DNA of 64,000 nt, from the NCBI GenBank assembly GCA_964499575.1, contig CAZCLK010000002.1, positions 62,001-126,000 of the forward strand, written 5' to 3'. The notes below the pieces were generated by a model. It saw only the letters and a program-made list of their open reading frames with translations, was not told the origin of the DNA and did not search any database. Numbering within the stretch: position 1 is the stretch's first letter; every line of letters begins with the position of its first letter. A program made the position numbers and the translations under genes. Below, in pieces: positions 1-8,590 of the stretch. The DNA comes from JAAYCT01 sp964499575. GTDB taxonomy: Bacteria; Bacillota; Clostridia; Saccharofermentanales; Saccharofermentanaceae.

Positions 1-159
1 AAAACCGTCCTCTGTATGTCGTACGCGAAAGAAGTACGCCGGATGCCCGGGAGAAGACGAAGAAGCGTTCCTGAATCCCCCTTGAATATTATCAGTCGAA
101 AAGCATCGTCCCGGAGTCACCGGCTACCCGGGGCCGCTTCCAAGCACGCCGACCGTTCT

Positions 160-687
160 TCAGACGGTGACGGTCACGGTCCGGATGATCTGCGGGATCT
201 TCGGCCGGTCCGCCCGGTCCGTCGGTTGCGCGGCGATCGCATCGACCTGATCCATGCCCCCGATGACCTTACCGAACGCGGCATACTGACCGTCGAGATG
301 CGGAGCGTCCTGATGCATGATGAAAAACTGACTGCCCGCCGAATCCGGAGACATCGCTCTGGCCATCGAAAGAACGCCGCGCGTATGTTTTAAATCATTC
401 TTCACTCCGTTTGCGGAGAACTCACCTTTGATATGATGGCCGGGGCCGCCCATACCGGTCCCGTCCGGGCATCCGCCCTGAATCATAAACCCGGGAATGA
501 CGCGGTGGAAAATCAGGCCGTCATAGAAGCCTTTCCGTACCAGGGAGACAAAGTTGTCCGTACTGACCGGAGCAATCTCCGGATAGAGCTCGGCCTTGAT
601 TACGCCGCCGTTCTCCATGGTGATGGTGATAATCGGATGATTCATTTTTTGTCTCGCGTGTTGCCGCCGACCGTTCCCGAACGGCAA
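160..687 (-). CDS. Cyclophilin-type peptidyl-prolyl cis-trans isomerase
   Basis: Cytoplasmic cyclophilin that catalyses cis-trans isomerisation of prolyl bonds. The family core is complete: FHRVIPGFMIQGG with the catalytic Arg, GSQFFIMHQDAPHLDG, and AFGKVIGGMDQVDAI near the end. The start at 687 is a TTG preceded by GAGGAGGAAG at 3 nt, giving 175 residues; an ATG at 645 would give 161 residues, closer to the usual short cyclophilin, but it has only a weak ribosome binding site. No signal peptide is seen. It is the last gene of a run with pncB (12 nt upstream) and the SPFH and NfeD genes. The start codon is uncertain, the function is not. Confidence 0.93.
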   Translation of the reverse strand: MPFGNGRRQHARQKMNHPIITITMENGGVIKAELYPEIAPVSTDNFVSLVRKGFYDGLIFHRVIPGFMIQGGCPDGTGMGGPGHHIKGEFSANGVKNDLKHTRGVLSMARAMSPDSAGSQFFIMHQDAPHLDGQYAAFGKVIGGMDQVDAIAAQPTDRADRPKIPQIIRTVTVTV

Positions 688-699
688 CCGCTTCCTCCT

Positions 700-2172
700 C
701 TATTGTGTTATTTGATTCTTTCGGTTCCGATGAAGTATATCATTGCGAATATCCCAGAGTTCCTTTGAAAGATCCACATAGTAGTTCTGAGGATTCTCAA
801 AACGCAGGATCGAATCCCAAAGAGTGTTGAGCTGCTCCGCGCAGGTTTTCCGGATCGTTTGGATATCCGGGCGCGAGTATACGCATTTTCCGTTGATAAA
901 GACAGGCTCCAGGATGCGTCTTGTCGTGAAGTTCAGGAGCGTTTTTCTCTTCCAGGTCTGGACCGGATCGAAGATCTCGTACGGAGCGTCTTCGTTGATC
1001 TCTTCTCCGGCAACGGTGATCACGTCCGCCAGTGCCTTGCCGGTATCCCGATCGTAGAACCGGTAAATCTCCTTGTTGCACGGCGTTGTTACCTTGCCGA
1101 CATTTTCCGAGATTTTCATCTTCGGAATGACTTTTCCGTCGGACTCGACCGCGCTGAGTTTATATACCCCTCCGAAAACCGGTTCCGCGCGTGAAGTGAT
1201 CAACCGTTCTCCTACCCCGAAACTGTCGATGCACGCCCCCTGAATCAATAAGTCCCGGATGATATACTCATCCAAGGCGTTACTGACGGTGATCCTGCAA
1301 TCCGAAAGGCCGGCAGCATCGAGCATCTCTCTGGCGTTTCGTGTCAGATAGGTCAAATCCCCGCTGTCGATCCGGATGCCCTTCAGACGATTCCCGTCGG
1401 GCTCAATAATTTCCCGGGCGACCCTTATGGCGTTCGGTATGCCGGAATGCAATGTGTCATAGGTATCAACAAGTAAATAGGTCTCCGACGGAAACGACCG
1501 GGCGTACGAAGCAAACGCGTCGTATTCCGTCTCGAAAAGCTGGACCCAACTGTGCGCCATCGTCCCGAAGACCGGTATGCCGAACTGCTGACCGGCGATC
1601 GTGCATGAGGTGGCGGCGACTCCGCCGATATATGCGGCGCGCGCTCCGAGCACGGCCGCGTCATACCCCTGAGCTCTGCGGGCGCCGAACTCAAAAACCG
1701 GTCGACCCGAAGCGGCCCGCGCGATTCTTGAAGCCTTCGTCGCGATCAAACTCTGATGATTGATTGTGGCAAGAAGCATCGTCTCAATCAGTTGAGCCTG
1801 TGCGATCGGTCCCCGGACCTTCACCAGCGGCTCTCCGGGGAAAACCGGAGTTCCTTCGGGGATGGCCCAGATATCACAGACCAGACGAAAATTTCGCAGA
1901 TAATCCAGAAACTTTGTGTCGAAAACCTCAAGAGAATCCAGATAGTCTATGTCTTCCGGGCCGAACCGAATATTCTGAAGATAATCGATCATCTGTTCCA
2001 AGCCGGCGGCTATGGCATAACCGCCGTTCTCGGGAACCGCCCGGAAGAACAAGTCAAAATACGCGATCCGGTCGGCGTTTCCGCCGTCCGAATAGCCCTT
2101 GCTCATCGTAAATTCGTAGAAATCCGTGAGCATGCTCAAATTGGTCTTATCTGTCCATCGACTTCTGTCCAT
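700..2172 (-). CDS. pncB: Nicotinate phosphoribosyltransferase
   Basis: First enzyme of NAD salvage from nicotinate (Preiss-Handler pathway): nicotinate plus PRPP and ATP give nicotinate mononucleotide. Family motifs are in order: LTDFYEFTMSKGY near the N-terminus, FFRAVPENGGYAIAAG, EFGARRAQGYDAA with the catalytic His region following, DTYDTLHSGIPNAI, and GIRIDSGDL in the phosphoribosyl-binding part. About 490 residues, normal for the long clostridial form. I chose the ATG at 2172, preceded by AAAAGG, over a GTG at 2199 that lacks any Shine-Dalgarno. It lies 30 nt after the SPFH gene and is probably translated from the same message. Confidence 0.95.
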   Translation of the reverse strand: MDRSRWTDKTNLSMLTDFYEFTMSKGYSDGGNADRIAYFDLFFRAVPENGGYAIAAGLEQMIDYLQNIRFGPEDIDYLDSLEVFDTKFLDYLRNFRLVCDIWAIPEGTPVFPGEPLVKVRGPIAQAQLIETMLLATINHQSLIATKASRIARAASGRPVFEFGARRAQGYDAAVLGARAAYIGGVAATSCTIAGQQFGIPVFGTMAHSWVQLFETEYDAFASYARSFPSETYLLVDTYDTLHSGIPNAIRVAREIIEPDGNRLKGIRIDSGDLTYLTRNAREMLDAAGLSDCRITVSNALDEYIIRDLLIQGACIDSFGVGERLITSRAEPVFGGVYKLSAVESDGKVIPKMKISENVGKVTTPCNKEIYRFYDRDTGKALADVITVAGEEINEDAPYEIFDPVQTWKRKTLLNFTTRRILEPVFINGKCVYSRPDIQTIRKTCAEQLNTLWDSILRFENPQNYYVDLSKELWDIRNDILHRNRKNQITQ

Positions 2173-2202
2173 CAGCCTTTTGCGCTCCGCATATTCCACC
2201 GG

Positions 2203-3177
2203 TTATTCAACCGGTGTCTGAGGCGCCTGCGGTTGATCTTCAAACTTATCGTCCTTGACCATTTCTTTGAGCGATGTCGCCAATCCGGCCAGCCCCTGAA
2301 TCTCGGACGGGATGATGATCTTTGTCGCTCTGCCGTCCGCGAGTTTCGCGAGCGTTTCCAGGCTCTTGATGGAGATAAGACCCTGATCCGCCTGAACATC
2401 CTTGATCATGCGAAGTCCTTGTGCCGTGGCTTCCTGAACCTTCATAATCGCCTGAGCCTCACCCTCGGCCTCACGGATCTGGGCTTCTTTCTTCGCTTCC
2501 GCGCGAAGAATCGCGGCGGTCTTCTGACCTTCCGCGACACGAATCGCGGCTTCCTTCTCACCCTCGGCGCGAAGGATGCTCTCACGCTTCTCACGCTCGG
2601 CCTTCATCTGCTTCTCCATGGCGTTTTGGATCTCACGCGGCGGAAGGATGTTCTTGAGTTCGACACGATTGACTTTGATTCCCCACGGGTCGGTCGCCTC
2701 GTCCAAAATAACGCGCATCTTGGTATTGATCAGGTCTCTGGATGTGAGCGTCTCGTCCAACTCCAGGTCGCCGATGATGTTACGCAGCGTGGTCGCAGAA
2801 AGATTTTCGATGGCGACAATCGGATTCTCGATGCCGTACGTGAAAAGCTTCGGGTCGACCACCTGGTAAAACAACACCGTGTCGATCTGCATCGTGACGT
2901 TGTCCTTGGTGATCACGGCCTGCGGCATGAAATCCGCGACCTTCTCCTTGAGCGATACGACCTTCGCAACGCGGTCCACAAACGGGATCTTCATGTGTAT
3001 CCCGGTGGTCCATGTCGCCTGATATCCGCCGAAACGCTCGATGATAAAGTCCGTTGCCTGCGGTACAATCCGAATGTTCCGGATCAGAACGATGAGCAGA
3101 ACGGCAACGATGACAATGAATGCGACAAGACCGCCGTCCACTTCCAATGCAACCGGGATACCGAGAAATTCTTTCAT
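2203..3177 (-). CDS. SPFH/band-7 (stomatin-like) membrane protein
   Basis: A 324-residue stomatin/QmcA-like protein. One N-terminal membrane segment (about residues 16-32) is followed by the SPFH domain (about 38-200; RFGGYQATWTTGIHMKIPF, DPWGIKVNRVELKNI) and a long Ala/Glu/Lys-rich helix (about 200-260) typical of the oligomerising coiled coil. Such proteins form ring or scaffold assemblies at membrane microdomains. It follows an NfeD-like gene, the classic SPFH-NfeD pairing, which supports a joint role in membrane organisation or membrane protein quality control. The ATG has a perfect GGAGGTG site 6 nt upstream. The exact client is unknown. Confidence 0.93.
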   Translation of the reverse strand: MKEFLGIPVALEVDGGLVAFIVIVAVLLIVLIRNIRIVPQATDFIIERFGGYQATWTTGIHMKIPFVDRVAKVVSLKEKVADFMPQAVITKDNVTMQIDTVLFYQVVDPKLFTYGIENPIVAIENLSATTLRNIIGDLELDETLTSRDLINTKMRVILDEATDPWGIKVNRVELKNILPPREIQNAMEKQMKAEREKRESILRAEGEKEAAIRVAEGQKTAAILRAEAKKEAQIREAEGEAQAIMKVQEATAQGLRMIKDVQADQGLISIKSLETLAKLADGRATKIIIPSEIQGLAGLATSLKEMVKDDKFEDQPQAPQTPVE

Positions 3178-3249
3178 AATACACCTCCGAAAATGAATCG
3201 TTCGTTTCTTATTGAGCTGGATGCTGACAAATACCGGGCGCGGGCATGA

Positions 3250-3714
3250 CTAATCCTGATCCGCACTTATAACCTCGACGATGACACGGACGCCGTGAAT
3301 CTCCTTGACGATGACGGTGCTTCCCTCGGGAATCTTACTGCCGTCCGCACTGGACGCGCTCCATACCTGACCCTTCACCTTGACAAGACCTGTCGCGTTC
3401 ATCGGATCGATCTCAGTCGTCACAATGCCGCGAAGTCCGATCACTCTGTCGGCGTTGGTCGCTTCCGATTTCTTCATAAGCGAGCCGATTTTCGGCTTGA
3501 TCAAAAAGATGAACACCAGCAACAGGGCGACCGACACGACGCCAAACGCAACGCCCTGAAGCCAGACCGGTAAACCGAGGAGCCTGAAGATCAGGGCCAC
3601 CAAAGCGCCGATTGCAAACCAGGTTGTGGTCATGTTGATTGTCAATGCCTCGACAATTAAAAATACAATAATCAGTATCGTCCAGATGATCCATGAATCA
3701 ATTCCGAATAACAT
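3250..3714 (-). CDS. NfeD-like membrane protein
   Basis: A 154-residue short NfeD-type protein. About three hydrophobic helices occupy residues 7-71, and a soluble C-terminal OB-fold domain follows (about 85-150: GLRGIVTTEIDPMNATGLVKV, KGQVWSA, IPEGSTVIVKEIHGVRVIVE), the pattern of NfeD proteins without the protease domain. The start at 3714 has AGGGAGG 6 nt upstream; the longer frame to 3753 has no such site. NfeD proteins are known partners of SPFH proteins, and the SPFH gene follows 72 nt downstream. It appears to be the first gene of a four-gene unit reading nfeD-SPFH-pncB-cyclophilin. Confidence 0.9.
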   Translation of the reverse strand: MLFGIDSWIIWTILIIVFLIVEALTINMTTTWFAIGALVALIFRLLGLPVWLQGVAFGVVSVALLLVFIFLIKPKIGSLMKKSEATNADRVIGLRGIVTTEIDPMNATGLVKVKGQVWSASSADGSKIPEGSTVIVKEIHGVRVIVEVISADQD

Positions 3715-3783
3715 ACATGCCTCCCTTAGGGCGAACCTTCGGACGAAGATCATATCCCGTCAATCATCGCGCCATATCAAGAT

Positions 3784-3810
3784 AGTATAACCTTTCGGTG
3801 TTCATTGCAA
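3784..3810 (-). promoter_or_regulatory. Candidate sigma-A promoter for the NfeD-SPFH-pncB operon
   Basis: Read on the minus strand, TTGCAA (3805-3810) is followed by TATACT (3784-3789) with a 15-nt spacer, or by the overlapping TACTAT with 17 nt. It lies in the 149-nt gap between truA and the NfeD-like gene, about 70 nt before that start. Spacing of the better -10 box is short, so this is a moderate call. Confidence 0.45.
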
Positions 3811-3863
3811 GATAAATCCGCCCCGTCGAGAGGTCAGACCGACAGACTTCCGGCATGGGAAGT

Positions 3864-4712
3864 TCAAAAAACCGGCGGGTCGTAGAAGACTTTTTCGAGC
3901 GTTAATCCGGACGCGGGCATCGTCTTTCCGGTACGCCTTCTGTCTTTCTTTTCGAAAAGCTCCCCGATTTGCATCGGCGAAATCTTGCCCTGACCGACAT
4001 ATACCAGCGTGCCCGCAATGATTCGAACCATATTATAGAGAAAAGATTCGCCCTCGACGTTGATCTCTATGATCCCGGACTCCGGAACCTGTATCACATC
4101 GACAACGCGGATTGTCCGGATGGGACAAACCTTCCGCCCGTCATCGACCTGAGCGCCGAATGCCGAGAAATCCCTGGTTCCCGTCATCTGTGAAGCAGCC
4201 TGACGCATCGCGTCGATATTCAGTTTTCCGGGGACGTGCGCCGTGTTGCGGCGATCCAGACAAGGCCGGATTCTCGCGTTAAATATCCGGTACGTATAAC
4301 GCTTGCCGACCGCGTCGAAACGTGCGTGAAACAGCGGCGAGACCTCGCGCGCACCGGTAACGGCCACGTCTTCGGGAAGATGAGCGTTCAGCGCGAGCGG
4401 GATTCTGTCGTACGGTATAAAAAAGGGGACATCCACGTGACTGATATGCCCGCGGGCATGAACGCCCGCATCGGTCCTACTGCAACCGCAGACACGTTTT
4501 CTACTGCCGTATACTTGAAAAATCGCTTCTTCGAGGACCTGTTGGACCGACCGGTCTTGTTTTTGCAATTGGAATCCCGCGAAGTCTGTCCCGTCATATT
4601 CGACCCGTAAGGCGATTCGCAGTGCGGCATTCACGGGTGAATCCGCTTCATCCCGCGTGACGGTCGACGGGTTCGGGGAAATCACACTTTCTTCCTCGAT
4701 GATATCCGTCAT
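3864..4712 (-). CDS. truA: tRNA pseudouridine(38-40) synthase TruA
   Basis: Converts uridines 38-40 of the tRNA anticodon arm to pseudouridine. The catalytic Asp lies in SRTDAGVHA; other family blocks are LRVEYDGTDFAGFQ, RFDAVGKRYTYRI and GESFLYNMVRIIAGTL. The protein has 282 residues, with about 30 extra acidic residues before the first conserved strand; an internal start is possible but none has a better site. The ATG overlaps the stop of the glucokinase gene as ATGA, so translation is likely coupled. truA after ecfT is the usual Firmicutes order, but here a ROK kinase sits between them. Confidence 0.95.
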   Translation of the reverse strand: MTDIIEEESVISPNPSTVTRDEADSPVNAALRIALRVEYDGTDFAGFQLQKQDRSVQQVLEEAIFQVYGSRKRVCGCSRTDAGVHARGHISHVDVPFFIPYDRIPLALNAHLPEDVAVTGAREVSPLFHARFDAVGKRYTYRIFNARIRPCLDRRNTAHVPGKLNIDAMRQAASQMTGTRDFSAFGAQVDDGRKVCPIRTIRVVDVIQVPESGIIEINVEGESFLYNMVRIIAGTLVYVGQGKISPMQIGELFEKKDRRRTGKTMPASGLTLEKVFYDPPVF

Positions 4713-5686
4713 CCCGGCAAACCATCCTCGAGACAGGCCTTCGCCATCATAGCGGCTCCGACGATGCCCGCCCCGTTCCCGAGTTGGGCCAGACGCATTT
4801 CTGTTCTACGGACGCCGGGCCCGAAGAAGGTCTTTCCTTCCATCTTGGCCTGCAGAGGAACAAGCAAAGCGTCCCCCTCATTGCAAACGCCGCCGCCGAT
4901 CACCAGGATTTCGGGCATGAACGCATTGATCACATTCGCCAGACCTTCAGCCAGGTACTCCAGATAACGGTCAACCACTCCCGATGCTGTTTCATCGCCG
5001 GCGCGCATCGCTTCAAAAGCAGTCTTTGCGCTGACTTTTCCGTTCTTTTCGCTGATGAGGCGGTTGAGCACGGATGCGGGGTCCTTTTCTGCCGCTTCGG
5101 CGGTCATGCGTATCAATCCCGTCGCGGATCCGTACGATTCAAAACACCCCCGTCTTCCGCAGGAGCAAAGAACGCCGCCCGCAACGAGGACCGTGTGCCC
5201 GAATTCCGATCCGGCCTGATTGAAGCCGGAATAGATCCGGTGGTTGATGATAATGCCCGCGCCGATGCCGGTTCCCAGGGTGATCGTAACGGAATCCGCA
5301 ACGCCCTGAGCAGCACCGACCACACTCTCGGCCATCGCCGCACAATTCGCATCGTTGTCAATGTACACCGGAAGCCCGGTCATTTTTCCGATCACGGAAC
5401 GGATCGGAGCCATGCGAAAAGGAAGATTTGTGGCATATATCAAAATTCCGCTCCGGTTATCCGGCGTACCGGGCGAACCGACGCCGATCGCGGAGATATC
5501 GGAAATATCAAGATTACACGCCGCCGTCACGTCCAGGGCGATCTGCCCCATATCCGTAATAATGTCCTCCATGGGACGTTCCGCATTGGTTTTGATGCTC
5601 AATTTCTCGACGGTCTTTCCCTCGGGATTGACCACTCCCGCTTTGATGTTGGTACCGCCGAGATCGACTCCGATAAAGTAGCCCAT
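4709..5686 (-). CDS. glcK: ROK-family glucokinase
   Basis: Phosphorylates glucose or a related sugar with ATP. The N-terminal phosphate-binding motif VDLGGTNIKAG starts at residue 7, the sugar-binding block reads DNDANCAA, TLGTGIGAGII follows, and the ROK zinc site is CSCGRRGCFE. About 325 residues from the ATG at 5686, which has GAGG 6 nt upstream; the longer frame to 5779 is not supported. Its stop overlaps truA by 4 nt and it follows ecfT by 79 nt. Glucose specificity is inferred from overall resemblance to GlcK; another hexose or N-acetylmannosamine is possible. Confidence 0.88.
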   Translation of the reverse strand: MGYFIGVDLGGTNIKAGVVNPEGKTVEKLSIKTNAERPMEDIITDMGQIALDVTAACNLDISDISAIGVGSPGTPDNRSGILIYATNLPFRMAPIRSVIGKMTGLPVYIDNDANCAAMAESVVGAAQGVADSVTITLGTGIGAGIIINHRIYSGFNQAGSEFGHTVLVAGGVLCSCGRRGCFESYGSATGLIRMTAEAAEKDPASVLNRLISEKNGKVSAKTAFEAMRAGDETASGVVDRYLEYLAEGLANVINAFMPEILVIGGGVCNEGDALLVPLQAKMEGKTFFGPGVRRTEMRLAQLGNGAGIVGAAMMAKACLEDGLPG

Positions 5687-5765
5687 GGTTGTCCTCTTTT
5701 CGTTGTTCGCCGCACTGATGATTTCACACACCGTAACGTTTCGTTTGCAACAAGATGATTCTATC

Positions 5766-6581
5766 CTATTTCGGCGCAAAAATCCATTCAGCCAAAAGCG
5801 GCAGAAAGGCCAAAACCAGCAAAATCAAAAACCACACCAAGTCGGAGGGTCTCATTTTCAAAGGGTGAAGTTTCGTTCTTCCCTCACCGCCTCTGTAACA
5901 GCGCGCGTCCATCGCCACGGCCAAATCCTCCGCGCGTTTGAACGAACTGACAAATAACGGCACCAGAATCGAGACATACCCTCTGGCACGAACCAGAACA
6001 TTGCCCGTATCGTACTCAGCGCCTCGAGAGGCTTGCGCTTTCATGATTTTGTCGGTCTCCTCCACCAAAGTCGGGATGAAGCGCAGTGCGATGGACATCA
6101 TCATCGCCATCTCGTGAACCGGAACGCGGATCTTCTTAAGCGGCCCGAAAAGCGATTCCAGGGCGTCCGCCATCTTAAGCGGCGTCGTTGTGAGTGTCAG
6201 AAGAATGCTGGTGCTGACAATCAGCAAAAACAGGCGCAGTGTCATCAGCACAGCCCGTAAAACCCCGGCGTCCGTAATCTCGATGATGCTGAATTTGAAA
6301 ATCATCTGACCTTCACGGATTGTAAGCACATTAATCACAAAGATAAAAATCATCAGAAAAATAATCGGCCGGACAGATTTTATAATCTCGCGCAGAGGTA
6401 TTTGCGACAAAAAAGCGAGCGCGGCCACAACAACAAACGAAATAAGCATTCCTACGGGCTTCGTCAACATAAAAACAGCAACCATGTACACGGTGAACAA
6501 GATGACCTTCACCCTCGGATCCAGTCGGTGCAGGGTCGAGTCGCCGCGATAATATCTGCCGATGGAGATGTCCTTAATCAT
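5766..6581 (-). CDS. ecfT: ECF transporter transmembrane component EcfT
   Basis: Scaffold membrane subunit of a group II energy-coupling factor transporter; it links the ATPases to interchangeable vitamin-binding S components. A 271-residue protein with several hydrophobic helices and the two coupling-helix Arg motifs expected of EcfT: QASRGAEYDTG and a second, AMDARCYRGG. The ATG at 6581 has GGGAGGT 6 nt upstream and overlaps the end of the fused ATPase gene by 8 nt, implying coupled translation and equal dosage. No S component is encoded nearby, as is usual for group II systems. Confidence 0.93.
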   Translation of the reverse strand: MIKDISIGRYYRGDSTLHRLDPRVKVILFTVYMVAVFMLTKPVGMLISFVVVAALAFLSQIPLREIIKSVRPIIFLMIFIFVINVLTIREGQMIFKFSIIEITDAGVLRAVLMTLRLFLLIVSTSILLTLTTTPLKMADALESLFGPLKKIRVPVHEMAMMMSIALRFIPTLVEETDKIMKAQASRGAEYDTGNVLVRARGYVSILVPLFVSSFKRAEDLAVAMDARCYRGGEGRTKLHPLKMRPSDLVWFLILLVLAFLPLLAEWIFAPK

Positions 6582-8511
6582 CCCTGACCTCCCGGAGCGA
6601 TGACTCTGCGTCCGCATCGCCGGCGATCGGCGCATCCGGGTCGTAAACGACGGCGCCGGCCGCACGAACCAACTCGTCTGCCGCGTCTTCAACATCGAAG
6701 ACAGACACCTTCAATCCCGGAAAATCCGGGGATAATTCCTGAAGAAACATAACGGATTCAGGCAAGTCCAGTCCGATCTTTGTGACTCTTTCCCGACTCG
6801 AAAACAACTCCCCGGGAGAAGCCTCGCAAATTGCCCGGCCTTCGGACAAAACGAGTATACGGTCCGATATGCGGGATGCCTCGTCCATGCTGTGTGAAAC
6901 GAGTATAATTGTCTTGCCGAGATTTTTCAGTTCCCGGATATAAAGAAAGATGTCCCTCCGGCCCACCGGATCCAAGCCCGCGGCAGGCTCGTCGAGAACC
7001 AAAATCTCCGGATCCATCGCGATGATACCGGCAAACGCGACACGGCGTTTCTGTCCGCCGGACAGTTCAAAGGGTGACCGATCCAGAATACTTTCATCGA
7101 GTCCGACGAGGCGGATGGCGTTCGCGAGGCTTTGCTCCGCTGATGCCTTGTCCATTCCCATCTTCAACGGTCCGAACAGAATATCCTTCCGGACCGTTTC
7201 CTCGAAAAGCTGATACTCCGGATACTGGAACAACAATCCGACCCTTTTGCGCATTTCCTTGACATCCGAATTTTTTCTGCTGTTCCATACCGTTTGGCCC
7301 GAGGTGTCCCACAGTTCTACATCCCCTTGTTGCGGTCGTATCAGGCCGTTCAGGTGTGAGATCAATGTCGTCTTACCGGATCCGCTGTGACCGATGATCG
7401 AATAGACCTCTCCCCTTTTAACCGAAAAAGAAATGTCCTGAAGTGTCTTCGGGCCTCGTTCTTCATAGGAATAAGAGAGATTTTTGACTTGAAGCACGGT
7501 TTCCCGGGCGTCGAATAAAGAGCCGCTGTCATTCGACTGCGTCGACTCCGCAAGCGGCGGGACTGAAGGGCTCTTCCCGGTCGGCAACGCCTGAATGACA
7601 CGAGACGTCCCGTTCGCTCTGACCGATCCGAGAAGAAAGCGGACAGAAGCCAGTGCGGCGTCTCTCGATTCCAAATATTCTTTTCGGGGCGTGATACCCA
7701 TACGACGGCAGACCGAAAGAACAATCCCGGCAAATACCGGAACATCAAGTCCCAACCCGGCCATACGCTCTTTTTGGATAAAGACGTCGCTCGGGGAGCC
7801 CTTTAGGACAATACTCCCCTTTTCCAGAACAAACACATGATCGGCGCGATAGGCCTCCGACATATCATGCGTGATATGGATGACCGTGATGTGCTTTTCG
7901 AGGCGAAGGCGCTCCACGAGATCCAGAAATTCGTTGCGGCTGACCGGATCCAGCATGGCGGTGGATTCATCCAGGATCAGTACTTGCGGCATCATTGCAA
8001 GAACGCCGGCAATCGCAAGCTTTTGCTTCTGTCCGCCCGAAAGACTGCTCGGCGCCCGATCCGCCAAATCCGAAAGCCCCACATAATCCAACGCATCATC
8101 AACACGGCGGCGGATTTCCGGTGTCGGTATCCCGAGATTCTCGGGGCCGAACGCGACGTCCTCTTCGACGGAAGTTCCGACGATCTGATTGTCCGGATTC
8201 TGGAACACCATACCGCAATGACTGCGAATATCCCAGAAATTTTCCTCGGACATCGTATCCATGCCCAAAACCTCAAGCGTCCCTTCGTCAGGAACCTCAA
8301 GTACATTGATCAGCTTGGCGAGCGTCGATTTGCCCGAGCCGTTTCTTCCGATCAGGACAACATACTCACTTTTTCGAACCGTCAGAGATACGCCGGTAAG
8401 CGCCTGAACCGGCGTTGTATCCGGACGGGCGTACGAGAAGCGGATGTCCTCGCCGCGAACCGCATCGCCGTTCTTTGATATACAGGTTGGTTTCTCGGTT
8501 TGCTGATTCAT
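6574..8511 (-). CDS. Fused EcfA1-EcfA2 ATPase of the ECF transporter
   Basis: A single 645-residue protein holding two complete ABC ATPase domains that are normally separate EcfA1 and EcfA2 subunits. Domain 1 (about 20-275): Walker A GRNGSGKST at 55, Q-loop FQNPDNQ at 103, signature LSGGQ at 157, Walker B LILDES at 178. A Ser/Pro-rich linker (about 300-335) leads to domain 2 (about 337-610): GHSGSGKTT at 374, FQYPEYQ at 428, LSGGQ at 483, VLDEP at 505. The frame is continuous, with one AGGAGAG site before the ATG at 8511, so it is not two genes misread. It powers vitamin or metal uptake with the EcfT encoded next to it. Confidence 0.93.
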   Translation of the reverse strand: MNQQTEKPTCISKNGDAVRGEDIRFSYARPDTTPVQALTGVSLTVRKSEYVVLIGRNGSGKSTLAKLINVLEVPDEGTLEVLGMDTMSEENFWDIRSHCGMVFQNPDNQIVGTSVEEDVAFGPENLGIPTPEIRRRVDDALDYVGLSDLADRAPSSLSGGQKQKLAIAGVLAMMPQVLILDESTAMLDPVSRNEFLDLVERLRLEKHITVIHITHDMSEAYRADHVFVLEKGSIVLKGSPSDVFIQKERMAGLGLDVPVFAGIVLSVCRRMGITPRKEYLESRDAALASVRFLLGSVRANGTSRVIQALPTGKSPSVPPLAESTQSNDSGSLFDARETVLQVKNLSYSYEERGPKTLQDISFSVKRGEVYSIIGHSGSGKTTLISHLNGLIRPQQGDVELWDTSGQTVWNSRKNSDVKEMRKRVGLLFQYPEYQLFEETVRKDILFGPLKMGMDKASAEQSLANAIRLVGLDESILDRSPFELSGGQKRRVAFAGIIAMDPEILVLDEPAAGLDPVGRRDIFLYIRELKNLGKTIILVSHSMDEASRISDRILVLSEGRAICEASPGELFSSRERVTKIGLDLPESVMFLQELSPDFPGLKVSVFDVEDAADELVRAAGAVVYDPDAPIAGDADAESSLREVRDD

Positions 8512-8521
8512 CGGCTCTCCT

Positions 8522-8562
8522 GAAAAGCAAAGGGTGCGGCACGCTCACGCACACCTGCACCC
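8522..8562 (-). terminator. Hairpin between rplQ and the fused ecfA gene
   Basis: On the minus strand GGGTGC-A-GGTGTG pairs with CGTGCC-GCACCC (8532-8562; wobble pairs in the inner part, one bulged A), followed by TTTGCTTTT. It could be a leaky terminator that lowers read-through from the ribosomal protein operon into ecfA; the ribosome binding site of ecfA begins right after it. The U-tract is broken, so full termination is doubtful. Confidence 0.4.
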
Positions 8563-8590
8563 GTTTAACGCGTATGAAAATTCGTCTCGA

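Noticed and set aside
1756..3249. A plus-strand open frame of about 497 codons opposite pncB, SPFH and NfeD genes
   Set aside because: It lies antisense to three well-supported genes with ribosome binding sites, and its translation is basic, Arg/His/Leu-rich and resembles no family; it is a by-product of GC-rich codon use.
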